From contig NW_027480422.1 in the NCBI RefSeq assembly GCF_051401765.1, positions 27,050,001 to 27,114,000 on the forward strand: 64,000 nt of DNA, written 5' to 3'. Under the pieces are notes generated by a model. It saw nothing but the letters and a program-made list of their open reading frames with translations. It was not told the DNA's origin and did no database searches. The position numbers were made by a program, and so were the translations under genes. The DNA comes from Calliopsis andreniformis (taxonomy: Eukaryota; Arthropoda; Insecta; Hymenoptera; Andrenidae). Positions 24,736 through 37,290 of this stretch are shown one piece after another; position 1 is the first letter of the stretch, and each line of letters begins with the position of its first letter.

Positions 24736-27700
24736 GTAGAAGTGACCATAGCTTTCACACTGGTTGCAATTATTCCTGTTATACAAGGGAAAAACTGTTG
24801 TATTTATATTGTATTTTATGCTTCTGGCGTTGACATCTTAGGCCCTAACTATTCGATCTGGTGGAGCAACGCCCTAGAGTGAAGCCTAGGTTACCCGGAA
24901 CGTAGAAAAGACAAGTACTTTCACACTGGTTGCAGTTATTCCTGTTATACAAGGCAAAAACTGTTGCATTTTTATTGTATTTTATGCTTCTGCCGTTGTA
25001 TTCAAAGTCCCCAACTATTCGATCTGGTGGAGCAACGCCCAGGAGTTAAGCCTAGGCTGCACGGAACGTAGAAATGACCATTGCCTTAACACTGCTTGCA
25101 ATTATACATTTTATACGATGGAAAAACTGTTGTACTTATTTTGTATTTTATTCTTCTGGCGTTGAATTCTAAGTCCCTAGCTATTCGATCTGGTGGTGCA
25201 ACGCCCTGGAGTTAAGCCTAGGTTGCCCGGAACGTAGAAATGACCATAACTTTCACACTGTTTGCAATCATTCATTTTATACGATGGAAAAGCTGTTGTA
25301 TTTATATTGTATTTTATGCTTCTGGAGTTGACTTCTAAGGCCGTAGCCGTTCGATCTGGTGGACCAACGCCCTAGAGTGAAGCCTAGGTTGCCCGGAACG
25401 TAGAAATGACCACAACATTCATACTGGTTGCAATTATTCGTTTAATAGGATGGAAAAACTGTTGTATTTTTATTTTATTTTATGCTTCTGGCGTTGACTT
25501 CTAAGTCCCTAGCCATTCGATCTGGTGGACGAACGCCCTAGAGTGAAGCCTAGGTTGCCCGGAACGTAGAAATGACCATCACCTTCACTCTGGTTGCAAT
25601 TATTCCTGTTATACAATGGAAAAACTGTTGTATTTATATTATATTTTATGCTTCAGGCGTTGACTTCTAAGGCCGTAGCTATTCGATGTGGTGGAGCAAC
25701 ACCCTAGAGTCAAGCCTAGGTTGCCCGGAACGTAGAAATGACCATTACTTTCACATTGTATGCAATTATTCATATTATACAGCGGAAAAACTGTTGTATT
25801 TATATTGTATTTTATGCTTCTGGCATTGACTTGTAAGGCCCTAACTAGTCGATGTGGTGGAGCAACGCCCTAGAGTGAAGCCAAGGTTGCCCGGAACGTA
25901 GAAATGACCATAACATTCACACTGGTTGCAATTATTCATATTATACTGTGGAAAAACTGTTGTATTTATATTGTATTTTATGCTTCTGGCATTGACTTCT
26001 AAGACCCTAACTATTCGATGTGGTGGAGCAACGCCCTAGAGTGAAGCCTAGGTTGCCCGGAACGTAGAAATGACCATAGCTTTCACACTGGTTGCAATTA
26101 TTCATGTAATACAAGGCAAAAACTGTTGCATTTTTATTGTATTTTATGCTTCTGCCGTTGTATTCAAAGTCCCCAACTATTCGATCTGGTGGAGCAACGC
26201 CCTGGAGTTAAGCCTAGGCTGCACGGAACGTAGAAATGACCATTGCCTTAACACTGCTTGCAATTATACATTTTATACGATGGAAAAACTGTTGTACTTA
26301 TTTTGTATTTTATTCTTCTGGCGTTGAATTCTAAGTCCCTAGCTATACGATCTGGTGGTGCAACGCCCTGGAGTTAAGCCTAGGTTGCCCGGAACGTAGA
26401 AATGACCATAACTTTCACACTGTTTGCAATCATTCATTTTATACGATGGAAAAGCTGTTGTATTTATATTGTATTTTATGCATCTGGCGTTGACTTCTGT
26501 GGCCCTAACCATTCGACGTGGTGGAGAAACGCCCTAGAGCGAAACCTAGGTTGCCTGGAACGTAGAAATGACCATTACTTTCCCACTGGTTGCAATTATT
26601 CGTTTTATACGATGGAAAAACTGCTGTATTTCTATTTTATTTTATGCTTCTGGCGTTTACTTCTTTGGCCCTAACTATTGGATCTGGAGGAGCAACGCCC
26701 CAGAGTGAAGCCTAGGTTGCACGGAACGTAGAAAGGACCATTACTTTCACACTGGTTGCAATTATACCTTTTATACGATGGAAAAACTGCTGTAATTTTA
26801 TTTTATTTTATGCTTCTGGCGTTGACTTCTTAGGCCCTAACTTTTCGATCTGGTGGAGCAACGCCCTAGAGTGAAGCCTAGGTTGCCCGGAACGTAGAAA
26901 TGACCATTACTTTCACACTGTTTGCAATTATTCATTTTATACAATGGAAAAACTGTTGTATTTATATTGTATTTTATGCTTCTGGCGTTGACTTCTAAGG
27001 CCCTAACCATTCTACGTGGTGGAGCAACGCCCTAGAGCGAAACCTAGGTTGCCCGGAACCTAGAAATGACCATTACTTTCACACTGGTTGCAGTTATTCG
27101 TTTTATACGATGGAAAAATTGTTGTATTTCTATTTTATTTTATGCTTCTGGCGTTGACTTCTTTGGACCTAACTATTGGATCTGGTGGAGCAACGCCCCA
27201 GAGTGAAGCCTAGGTTGCACGGAACGTAGAAATGACCATCACTTTGACACTGGTTGCAATTATTCCTGTTATACCATGGTCAAACTGTTGGATTTTTATT
27301 GTTTTTTATGCTTGTGGCGTGGAATTCTAAGTCCCTAGCTGTTCGATCTGGTGGAGCAACGCCCTAGAGTGATGCCTAGGTAGCACAGAGCGTTGAAATG
27401 ACCATCACATTCACACTGGTTGCAATTATTCATATTATACAGTGGAAAAACTGTTGTATTTATATTGTATTCTATGCTTCTGTAATTGACTTCTAAGGCC
27501 CTAGCTATTCGATCTCATGGAGCAACGTCCAAGAGTGAAGCCTATGTTGCCCGGAACGTAGAAATGACCATTTCTTTCACACTGGTTGCAATTATTCCTA
27601 TTTTACGATGGAAAAACCTTTGTATTTATTTTGTATTCGATGCTCCTGGCGTTGGCTTCTTAAGCCCTCACTATTGGATCTGGTGGACCAACGCCCTAGA

Positions 27701-28343
27701 GTGATGATTAGGTTGCCCCGAACGTAGAAATGACCATCACTTTTACACTGGTTGCAATTATTCCTGTTATACGATGGAAAAACTGTTGTAATTTTATTTT
27801 GTTTTATGCTTCTGGCGTTGACTTCTTAGGCCCTAACTTTTCGATCTGGTGTGGCAACGTCCAAGAGTGAAGCCTATGTTGCCCGGAACGTAGAAGTGAC
27901 CATTACTTTCACATTGGTTGCAATTATACCTTTTATACGCTGGAAAAGCTGTTGTATTTTTATTGTATTTTATGCGTCCGGCGTTGTTTTCTAAGGCTCT
28001 CACTATTCGACATGGTGGAGCAACGCCCTAGAGTGAAGCCTAGGTTGGCCCGTACGTAGAAATGACTATTACTTTCACACTGGTTGCAATTATTCCTGTT
28101 ATACCATGGACAAACTGTTGGATTTTTATTGTATTTTATGCTTCTGGCGTTGAATTCTAAGTCCCTAGCTATTCGATCTGGTGGAGAAACGCCCTACAGT
28201 GATGCCTAGGTAGTCCAGAGCGTTGAAAGGACCATCACTTTCACACTGGTTGCAATTATTCCTGTTACACGATGGAAAAACTGTTGTAATTTTATCGTAT
28301 ATTAAGCGTCTGGCGTTGTTTTCAAAGGCCCTAACTATTCGAC
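24194..28343. repeat. 25-monomer higher-order unit (4,150 bp), copy 1
   Basis: Base 24,193 (t in gatctgg) differs from 28,343 (c in gacctgg); to the right of these the two copies agree at offset 4,150, including the rare ccgaaacgtag. The unit holds the type series also present at 1-9 kb, with the tagcacagagcg monomer at 27381. Near 27,430 a hybrid monomer (catattatacagtgg) replaces one monomer that copy 2 keeps at about 31,085-31,250, so copy 1 is short by one there. Confidence 0.82.
24736..24955. repeat. Partial third 9-monomer unit
   Basis: This begins with ggtacgtagaagtgacc like unit 2 and includes the aagacaagtactttc monomer. Near 24,953 it switches from cctgttatacaatgg to a caaggcaaaaactg type, which skips to a later monomer of the unit. 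Confidence 0.7.
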
Positions 28344-31300
28344 CTGGTGGAGCAACGCCCTAGAGTGAAGCCTAGGTTGCCCGGAACGTAGAAATGACCA
28401 TAACATTCATACTGGTTGCAATTATTCGTTTAATAGGATGGAAAAACTGTTGTATTTTTATTTTATTTTATGTTTCTGGCGTTGACTTCTAAGTCCCTAG
28501 CCATTCGATCTGGTGGACCAACGCCCTAGAGTGAAGCCTAGGTTGCCCGAAACGTAGAAATGACCATCACCTTCACTCTGGTTGCAATTATTCCTGTTAT
28601 ACGATGGAAAAACTGTTGTATTTATATTATATTTTATGCTTCAGGCGTTGACTTCTAAGGCCGTAGCTATTCGATGTGGTGGAGCAACACCCTAGAGTGA
28701 AGCCTAGGTTGCCCGGAACGTAGAAATGTCCATTACTTTCACACTGTATGCAATTATTCATATTATACAGCGAAAAACTGTTGCATTTTTATTGTATTTT
28801 ATGCTTCTGCCGTTGTATTCAAAGTCCCCAACTATTCGATCTGGTGGAGCAACGCCCTGGAGTTAAGCCTAGGCTGCACGGAACGTTGAAATGACCATTG
28901 CCTTAACACTGCTTGCAATTATACATTTTATACGATGGAAAAACTGTTGTACTTATTTTGTATTTTATTCTTCTGGCGTTGAATTCTAAGTCCCTAGCTA
29001 TTCGATCTGGTGGTGCAACGCCCTGGAGTTAAGCCTAGGTTGCCCGGAACGTAGAAATGACCATAACTTTCACACTGTTTGCAATCATTCATTTTATACG
29101 ATGGAAAAGCTGTTGTATTTATATTGCATTTTATGCTTCTGGAGTTGACTTCTAAGGCCGTAGCCATTCGATCTGGTGGACCAACGCCCTAGAGTGAAGC
29201 CTAGGTTGCCCGGAACGTAGAAATGACCATAACATTCATACTGGTTGCAATTATTCGTTTAATAGGATGGAAAAACTGTTGTATTTTTATTTCATTTTAT
29301 GCTTCTGGCGTTGACTTCTAAGTCCCTAGCCATTCGATCTGGTGGACGAACGCCCTAGAGTGAAGCCTAGGTTGCCCGGAACGTAGAAATGACCATCACC
29401 TTCACTCTGGTTGCAATTATTCCTGTTATACGATGGAAAAACTGTTGTATTTATATTATATTTTATGCTTCAGGCGTTGACTTCTAAGGCCGTAGCTATT
29501 CGATGTGGTGGAGCAACACCCTAGAGTCAAGCCTAGGTTGCCCGGAACGTAGAAATGACCATAACATTCATACTGGTTGCAATTATTCATATTATACTGT
29601 GGAAAAACTGTTGTATTTATATTGTATTTTATGCTTCTGGCATTGACTTCTAAGACCCTAACTATTCGATGTGGTGGAGCAACGCCCTAGAGTGAAGCCT
29701 AGGTTGCCCGGAACGTAGAAATGACCATAGCTTTCACACTGGTTGCAATTATTCATGTTATACAAGGCAAAAACTGTTGCATTTTTATTGTATTTTATGC
29801 TTCTGCCGTTGTATTCAAAGTCCCCAACTATTCGATCTGGTGGAGCAACGCCCTGGAGTTAAGCCTAGGCTGCACGGAACGTAGAAATGACCATTGCCTT
29901 AACACTGCTTGCAATTATACATTTTATACGATGGAAAAACTGTTGTACTTATTTTGTATTTTATTCTTCTGGCGTTGAATTCTAAGTCCCTAGCTATTCG
30001 ATCTGGTGGTGCAACGCCCTGGAGTTAAGCCTAGGTTGCCCGGAACGTAGAAATGACCATAACTTTCACACTGTTTGCAATCATTCATTTTATACGATGG
30101 AAAAGCTGTTGTATTTATATTGTATTTTATGCTTCTGGCGTTGACTTCTGTGGCCCTAACCATTCGACGTGGTGGAGAAACGCCCTAGAGCGAAACCTAG
30201 GTTGCCTGGAACGTAGAAATGACCATTACTTTCACACTGGTTGCAATTATTCGTTTTATACGATGGAAAAACTGCTGTATTTCTATTTTATTTTATGCTT
30301 CTGGCGTTTACTTCTTTGGCCCTAACTATTGGATCTGGTGGAGCAACGCCCCAGAGTGAAGCCTAGGTTGCACGGAACGTAGAAAGGACCATTACTTTCA
30401 CACTGGTTGCAATTATACCTTTTATACGATGGAAAAACTGCTGTAATTTTATTTTATTTTATGCTTCTGGCGTTGACTTCTTAGGCCCTAACTTTTCGAT
30501 CTGGTGGAGCAACGCCCTAGAGTGAAGCCCAGGTTGCCCGGAACGTAGAAATGACCATTACTTTCACACTGTTTGCAATTATTCATTTTATACAATGGAA
30601 AAACTGTTGTATTTATATTGTATTTTATGCTTCTGGCGTTGACTTCTAAGGCCCTAACCATTCTACGTGCTGGAGCAACGACCTAGAGCGAAACCTAGGT
30701 TGCCCGGAACGTAGAAATGACCATTACTTTCACACTGGTTGCAGTTATTCGTTTTATACGATGGAAAAATTGTTGTATTTCTATTTTATTTTATGCTTCT
30801 GGCGTTGACTTCTTTGGACCTAACTATTGGATCTGGTGGAGCAACGCCCCAGAGTGAAGCCTAGGTTGCACGGAACGTAGAAATGACCATCACTTTGACA
30901 CTGGTTGCAATTATTCCTGTTATACCATGGTCAAACTGTTGGATTTTTATTGTTTTTTATGCTTGTGGCGTGGAATTCTAAGTCCCTAGCTGTTTGATCT
31001 GGTGGAGCAACGCCCTAGAGTGATGCCTAGGTAGCACAGAGCGTTGAAATGACCATCACATTCACACTGGTTGCAATTATTCCTGTTATACGATGGAAAA
31101 ACTGATTTAATTTTATTGTATTTTATGCGTCTGGCGTTGTTTTCTAAGGCCCTAACTATTCGACCTGGTGGAGCAACGCCCCATAGTGAAGCCTAGGTTG
31201 CCCGGAACGTAGAAATGACCATTACTTTCACACTGTTTGCAATTATTCATTTTATACAATGGAAAGACTGTTGTATTTATATTGTATTCTATGCTTCTGT

Positions 31301-32160
31301 AATTGACTTCTAAGGTCCTAGCTATTCGATCTCATGGAGCAACGTCCAAGAGTGAAGCCTATGTTGCGCGGAACGTAGAAATGACCATTTCTTTCACACT
31401 GGTTGCAATTATTCCTATTTTACGATGGAAAAACCTTTGTATTTATTTTGTATTCGATGCTCCTGGCGTTGGCTTCTTAAGCCCACACTATTGGATCTGG
31501 TGGACCAACGCCCTAGAGTGATGATTAGGTTGCCCCGAACGTAGAAATGACCATCACTTTTACACTGGTTGCAATTATTCCTGTTATACGATGGAAAAAC
31601 TGTTGTAATTTTATTTTGTTTTATGCTTCTGGCGTTGACTTCTTAGGCCCTAACTTTTCGATCTGGTGTGGCAACGTCCAAGAGTGAAGCCTATGTTGCC
31701 CGGAACGTAGAAGTGACCATTACTTTCACATTGGTTGCAATTATACCTTTTATACGCTGGAAAAGCTGTTGTATTTTTATTGTATTTTATGCGTCCGGCG
31801 TTGTTTTCTAAGGCTCTCACTATTCGACATGGTGGAGCAACGCCCTAGAGTGAAGCCTAGGTTGGCCCGTACGTAGAAATGACTATTACTTTCACACTGG
31901 TTGCAATTATTCCTGTTATACCATGGACAAACTGTTGGATTTTTATTGTATTTTATGCTTCTGGCGTTGAATTCTAAGTCCCTAGCTATTCGATCTGGTG
32001 GAGCAACGCCCTACAGTGATGCCTAGGTAGCCCAGAGCGTTGAAAGGACCATCACTTTCACACTGGTTGCAATTATTCCTGTTACACGATGGAAAAACTG
32101 TTGTAATTTTATCGTATATTAAGCGTCTGGCGTTGTTTTCAAAGGCCCTAACTATTCGAC
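28344..32160. repeat. 25-monomer unit, copy 2, rearranged to 23 monomers
   Basis: The offset to copy 1 is 4,150 up to about 28,770, then 3,817, then 3,651 (for example 26,402 to 30,053), then 3,817 again (27,486 to 31,303). The first shift is at cagcgaaaaactg (28,769), where two monomers plus one base are lost. The tagcacagagcg landmark is at 31032. The end near 32,160 corresponds to the end of copy 1. Confidence 0.82.
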
Positions 32161-33750
32161 CTGGTGGAGTAACGCCCTAGAGTGAAGCCTAGGTTGCCCG
32201 GAACGTAGAAATGACCATTACTTTCACACTGTTTGCAATTATTCATTTTATACATCGGAAAGACTGTTGTATTTATATTGTGTTCTATGCTTATGGCGTT
32301 GACTTCTAAGGTCCTAGCTATTCGATCTCCTGGAGCAACGTCCAGGAGTGCAGCCTATGTTGCCCGGAACGTAGAAATGACCATTCCTTTCACACTGGTT
32401 GCAATTATTCCTGTCATACGATGGAAAAACTGTTGTATTTATTTTGTATTTGATGCTCCTGGCGTCGGCTTCTTAGGCCCTAACTATTGGATCTGGTGGA
32501 CCAACGCCCTAGAGTGATGAATAGGTTGCCCGCAACGTAGAAATGACCATCACTTTCACACTGGTTGCAATTCTTCCTGTTATACGATGGAAAAACAGTT
32601 GCAATTTCATTTTATTTTATGCTTCTGGCGTTGACTTCTTAGGCCCTAACTTTTCGATCTGGTGGGGCAACGTCCAAGAGTGAAGCCTATGTTGCCCGGA
32701 ACGTAGAAGTGACCATTACTTTCACATTGGTTGCAATTATACCTTTTATACGATGGAAAAGCTGTTGTATTTTTATTGTATTTTATGCGTCTGGCGTTGT
32801 TTTCTACGGCCCCAACTATTCGACCTGGTGGAGCAACGCCCTAGAGTGAAGCCTAGGTTGCCCGGAACGTAGAAATGACCATCACTTTCACACTGGTTGC
32901 AGTTACTACTGTTATACGGTGATAAAACTGTTGCATTTTTATTGTATTTTATGCGTCTTGCGTTCTTTTCTAAGGCCCTTACTATACGACCTGGTAGAGC
33001 CACGCACGAGACTGAAGCCTAGGTTGCCCGGAACGTAGAAATGACCATTACCTTCACACTGTTTGCAATTATTCCTGTTATACCATGGACAAACTGTTGG
33101 ATTTTTATTGTATTTTATGCTTCTGGCGTTGAATTCTAAGTCCCTAGCTATTCGATCTGCTGGAGCAACGCCCTAGAGTGATGCCTAGGTAGCCCCGAGC
33201 GTTGAAAGGACCATCACTTTCACACTGGTTGCAATTATTCCTCTTATACGATGGAAAAACTGTTGTAATTTTATTGTATTTCAAGCGTCTGGTGTTATTT
33301 TCAAAGGCCCTAACTATTCGACCTGGTGGAGCAGCGCCCTAGAGTGAAGCCTCGGTTGCCCGGAACGTAGAAATGACCATTACTTTCACACTGGTTGCAA
33401 TTATTTGTTTTATACGATGGAAAAACTGTTGTATTTATATTGTATTTGATGCTCCTGGCGTTGGCTTCTTAGGCCCTAACGATTGGATCTGGTAGACCAA
33501 CGCCCTAGAGTGATGAATAGGTTGCCCCGGACGTAGAAATGACCATCACTTTCACACTGGTTGCAATTATTCCTGTTAGACGATGGAAAAACTGTTGTAA
33601 TTTTATTTTATTTTATGCTTCTGGCGTTGACTTCTTAGGCCGTAACTTTTCGATCTGGTGGGGCAACGTCCAAGAGTGAAGCCTATGTTGCCCCGAACGT
33701 AGAAGTGACCATTACTTTCACATTGGTTGCAATTATACCTTTTATACGAT
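32161..33750. repeat. Recurring block with the gtgataaaactg and gagccacgc monomer
   Basis: This block matches 38,469-40,058 at offset 6,308, and through it 41,292-42,881 and 47,269-48,858. It is also related to 8.8-10.3 kb and 12.3-13.8 kb. The landmark gagccacgcac is at 32997. The copies at 9591 and 13078 read gagccacgccc and have cacaatgg in the same monomer where this group has cacactgg, so two sublineages exist. The match ends at 33,751, where ggaaaaactg stands against tgaaaagctg at 40,059. Confidence 0.8.
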
Positions 33751-34061
33751 GGAAAAACTGTTGTAATTTTATTGTATTTTAAGCGTCTGGCGTTGTTTTC
33801 AAAGGCCCTAACTAATCGACCTGGTGGAGCAACGCCCTAGAGTGAAGCCAAGGTTGCCCGGAACGTAGAAATGGCCATTACTTTCACACTGTTTGCAATT
33901 ATTCATTTTATACGATGGACAAACTGTTGGATTTTTATTGTATTTTATGCTTCTGGCGTTGACTTCTTAGGCCCTAACTATTGCATCTGGTGGAGCAACG
34001 CCCCAGAGTGAAGCCTAGTTTGCACGGAACGTAAAAATGACAATCACTTTCTCACTGGTTG
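33751..34061. repeat. Bridge segment between two higher-order blocks
   Basis: These roughly two monomers (ctaactaatcg near 33,808 and tattgcatctgg near 33,981) resemble 50,080-50,260 and 18,965-19,140. The last monomer is a hybrid: tttctcactggttgca from one type is joined near 34,061 to attattcatattatacagcgg from another. Confidence 0.65.
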
Positions 34062-37000
34062 CAATTATTCATATTATACAGCGGAAAAACTGTTGCATTT
34101 TTATTGTATTTTATGCTTCTGCCGTTGTATTCAAAGTCCCCAACTATTCGATCTGGTGGAGCAACGCCCTGGAGTTAAGCCTAGGCTGCACGGAACGTTG
34201 AAATGACCATTGCCTTAACACTGCTTGCAATTATACATTTTATACGATGGAAAAACTGTTGTACTTATTTTGTATTTTATTCTTCTGGCGTTGAATTCTA
34301 AGTCCCTAGCTATTCGATCTGGTGGTGCAACGCCCTGGAGTTAAGCCTAGGTTGCCCGGAACGTAGAAATGACCATAACTTTCACACTGTTTGCAATCAT
34401 TCATTTTATACGATGGAAAAGCTGTTGTATTTATATTGTATTTTATGCTTCTGGAGTTGACTTCTAAGGCCGTAGCCATTCGATCTGGTGGACCAACGCC
34501 CTAGAGTGAAGCCTAGGTTGCCCGGAACGTAGAAATGACCATAACATTCATACTGGTTGCAATTATTCGTTTAATAGGATGGAAAAACTGTTGTATTTTT
34601 ATTTCATTTTATGCTTCTGGCGTTGACTTCTAAGTCCCTAGCCATTCGATCTGGTGGACGAACGCCCTAGAGTGAAGCCTAGGTTGCCCGGAACGTAGAA
34701 ATGACCATCACCTTCACTCTGGTTGCAATTATTCCTGTTATACGATGGAAAAACTGTTGTATTTATATTATATTTTATGCTTCAGGCGTTGACTTCTAAG
34801 GCCGTAGCTATTCGATGTGGTGGAGCAACACCCTAGAGTCAAGCCTAGGTTGCCCGGAACGTAGAAATGACCATTACTTTCACATTGTATGCAATTATTC
34901 ATATTATACAGCGGAAAAACTGTTGTATTTATATTGTATTTTATGCTTCTGGCATTGACTTGTAAGGCCCTAACTAGTCGATGTGGTGGAGCAACGCCCT
35001 AGAGTGAAGCCAAGGTTGCCCGGAACGTAGAAATGACCATAACATTCATACTGGTTGCAATTATTCATATTATACTGTGGAAAAACTGTTGTATTTATAT
35101 TGTATTTTATGCTTCTGGCGTTGAATTCTAAGTCCCTAGCTATTCGATCTGGTGGTGCAACGCCCTGGAGTTAAGCCTAGGTTGCCCGGAACGTAGAAAT
35201 GACCATAACTTTCACACTGTTTGCAATCATTCATTTTATACGATGGAAAAGCTGTTGTATTTATATTGTATTTTATGCTTCCGGCGTTGACTTCTGTGGC
35301 CCTAACCATTCGACGTGGTGGAGAAACGCCCTAGAGCGAAACCTAGGTTGCCTGGAACGTAGAAATGACCATTACTTTCACACTGGTTGCATTTATTCGT
35401 TTTATACGATGGAAAAACTGCTGTATTTCTATTTTATTTTATGCTTCTGGCGTTTACTTCTTTGGCCCTAACTATTGGATCTGGTGGAGCAACGCCCCAG
35501 AGTGAAGCCTAGGTTGCACGGAACGTAGAAAGGACCATTACTTTCACACTGGTTGCAATTATACCTTTTATACGATGGAAAAACTGCTGTAATTTTATTT
35601 TATTTTATGCTTCTGGCGTTGACTTCTTAGGCCCTAACTTTTCGATCTGGTGGAGCAACGCCCTAGAGTGAAGCCTAGGTTGCCCGGAACGTAGAAATGA
35701 CCATTACTTTCACACTGTTTGCAATTATTCATTTTATACAATGGAAAAACTGTTGTATTTATATTGTATTTTATGCTTCTGGCGTTGACTTCTAAGGCCC
35801 TAACCATTCTACGTGCTGGAGCAACGCCCTAGAGCGAAACCTAGGTTGCCCGGAACGTAGAAATGACCATTACTTTCACACTGGTTGCAGTTATTCGTTT
35901 TATACGATGGAAAAATTGTTGTATTTCTATTTTATTTTATGCTTCTGGCGTTGACTTCTTTGGACCTAACTATTGGATCTGGTGGAGCAACGCCCCAGAG
36001 TGAAGCCTAGGTTGCACGGAACGTAGAAATGACCATCACTTTGACACTGGTTGCAATTATTCCTGTTATACCATGGTCAAACTGTTGGATTTTTATTGTT
36101 TTTTATGCTTGTGGCGTGGAATTCTAAGTCCCTAGCTGTTCGATCTGGTGGAGCAACGCCCTAGAGTGATGCCTAGGTAGCACAGAGCGTTGAAATGACC
36201 ATCACATTCACACTGGTTGCAATTATTCCTGTTATACGATGGAAAAACTGATTTAATTTTATTGTATTTTATGCGTCTGGCGTTGTTTTCTAAGGCCCTA
36301 ACTATTCGACCTGGTGGAGCAACGCCCTATAGTGAAGCCTAGGTTGCCCGGAACGTAGAAATGACCATTACTTTCACACTGTTTGCAATTATTCATTTTA
36401 TACAATGGAAAGACTGTTGTATTTATATTGTATTCTATGCTTCTGTAATTGACTTCTAAGGTCCTAGCTATTCGATCTCATGGAGCAACGTCCAAGAGTG
36501 AAGCCTATGTTGCCCGGAACGTAGAAATGACCATTTCTTTCACACTGGTTGCAATTATTCCTATTTTACCATGGAAAAACCTTTGTATTTATTTTGTATT
36601 CGATGCTCCTGGCGTTGGCTTCTTAAGCCCTCACTATTGGATCTGGTGGACCAACGCCCTAGAGTGATGATTAGGTTGCCCCGAACGTAGAAATGACCAT
36701 CACTTTTACACTGGTTGCAATTATTCCTGTTATACGATGGAAAAACTGTTGTAATTTTATTTTGTTTTATGCTTCTGGCGTTGACTTCTTAGGCCCTAAC
36801 TTTTCGATCTGGTGTGGCAACGTCCAAGAGTGAAGCCTATGTTGCCCGGAACGTAGAAGTGACCATTACTTTCACATTGGTTGCAATTATACCTTTTATA
36901 CGCTGGAAAAGCTGTTGTATTTTTATTGTATTTTATGCGTCCGGCGTTGTTTTCTAAGGCTCTCACTATTCGACATGGTGGAGCAACGCCCTAGAGTGAA

Positions 37001-37290
37001 GCCTAGGTTGGCCCGTACGTAGAAATGACTATTACTTTCACACTGGTTGCAATTATTCCTGTTATACCATGGACAAACTGTTGGATTTTTATTGTATTTT
37101 ATGCTTCTGGCGTTGAATTCTAAGTCCCTAGCTATTCGATCTGGTGGAGCAACGCCCTACAGTGATGCCTAGGTAGCCCAGAGCGTTGAAAGGACCATCA
37201 CTTTCACACTGGTTGCAATTATTCCTGTTACACGATGGAAAAACTGTTGTAATTTTATCGTATATTAAGCGTCTGGCGTTGTTTTCAAAG
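34062..37290. repeat. Further copy of the 28,751-32,144 unit
   Basis: The offset is 5,312 at the gaacgttgaaatg monomers (28885 and 34197) and 5,146 from about 35,199 (30,053 to 35,199 and 31,303 to 36,449). The change of one monomer is the net of a gain at about 34,861-35,026 (cattgtatgc type) and a two-monomer loss near 35,120, where the catattatactgtgg monomer runs straight into gttgaattctaag. The tagcacagagcg landmark is at 36178. Confidence 0.8.
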
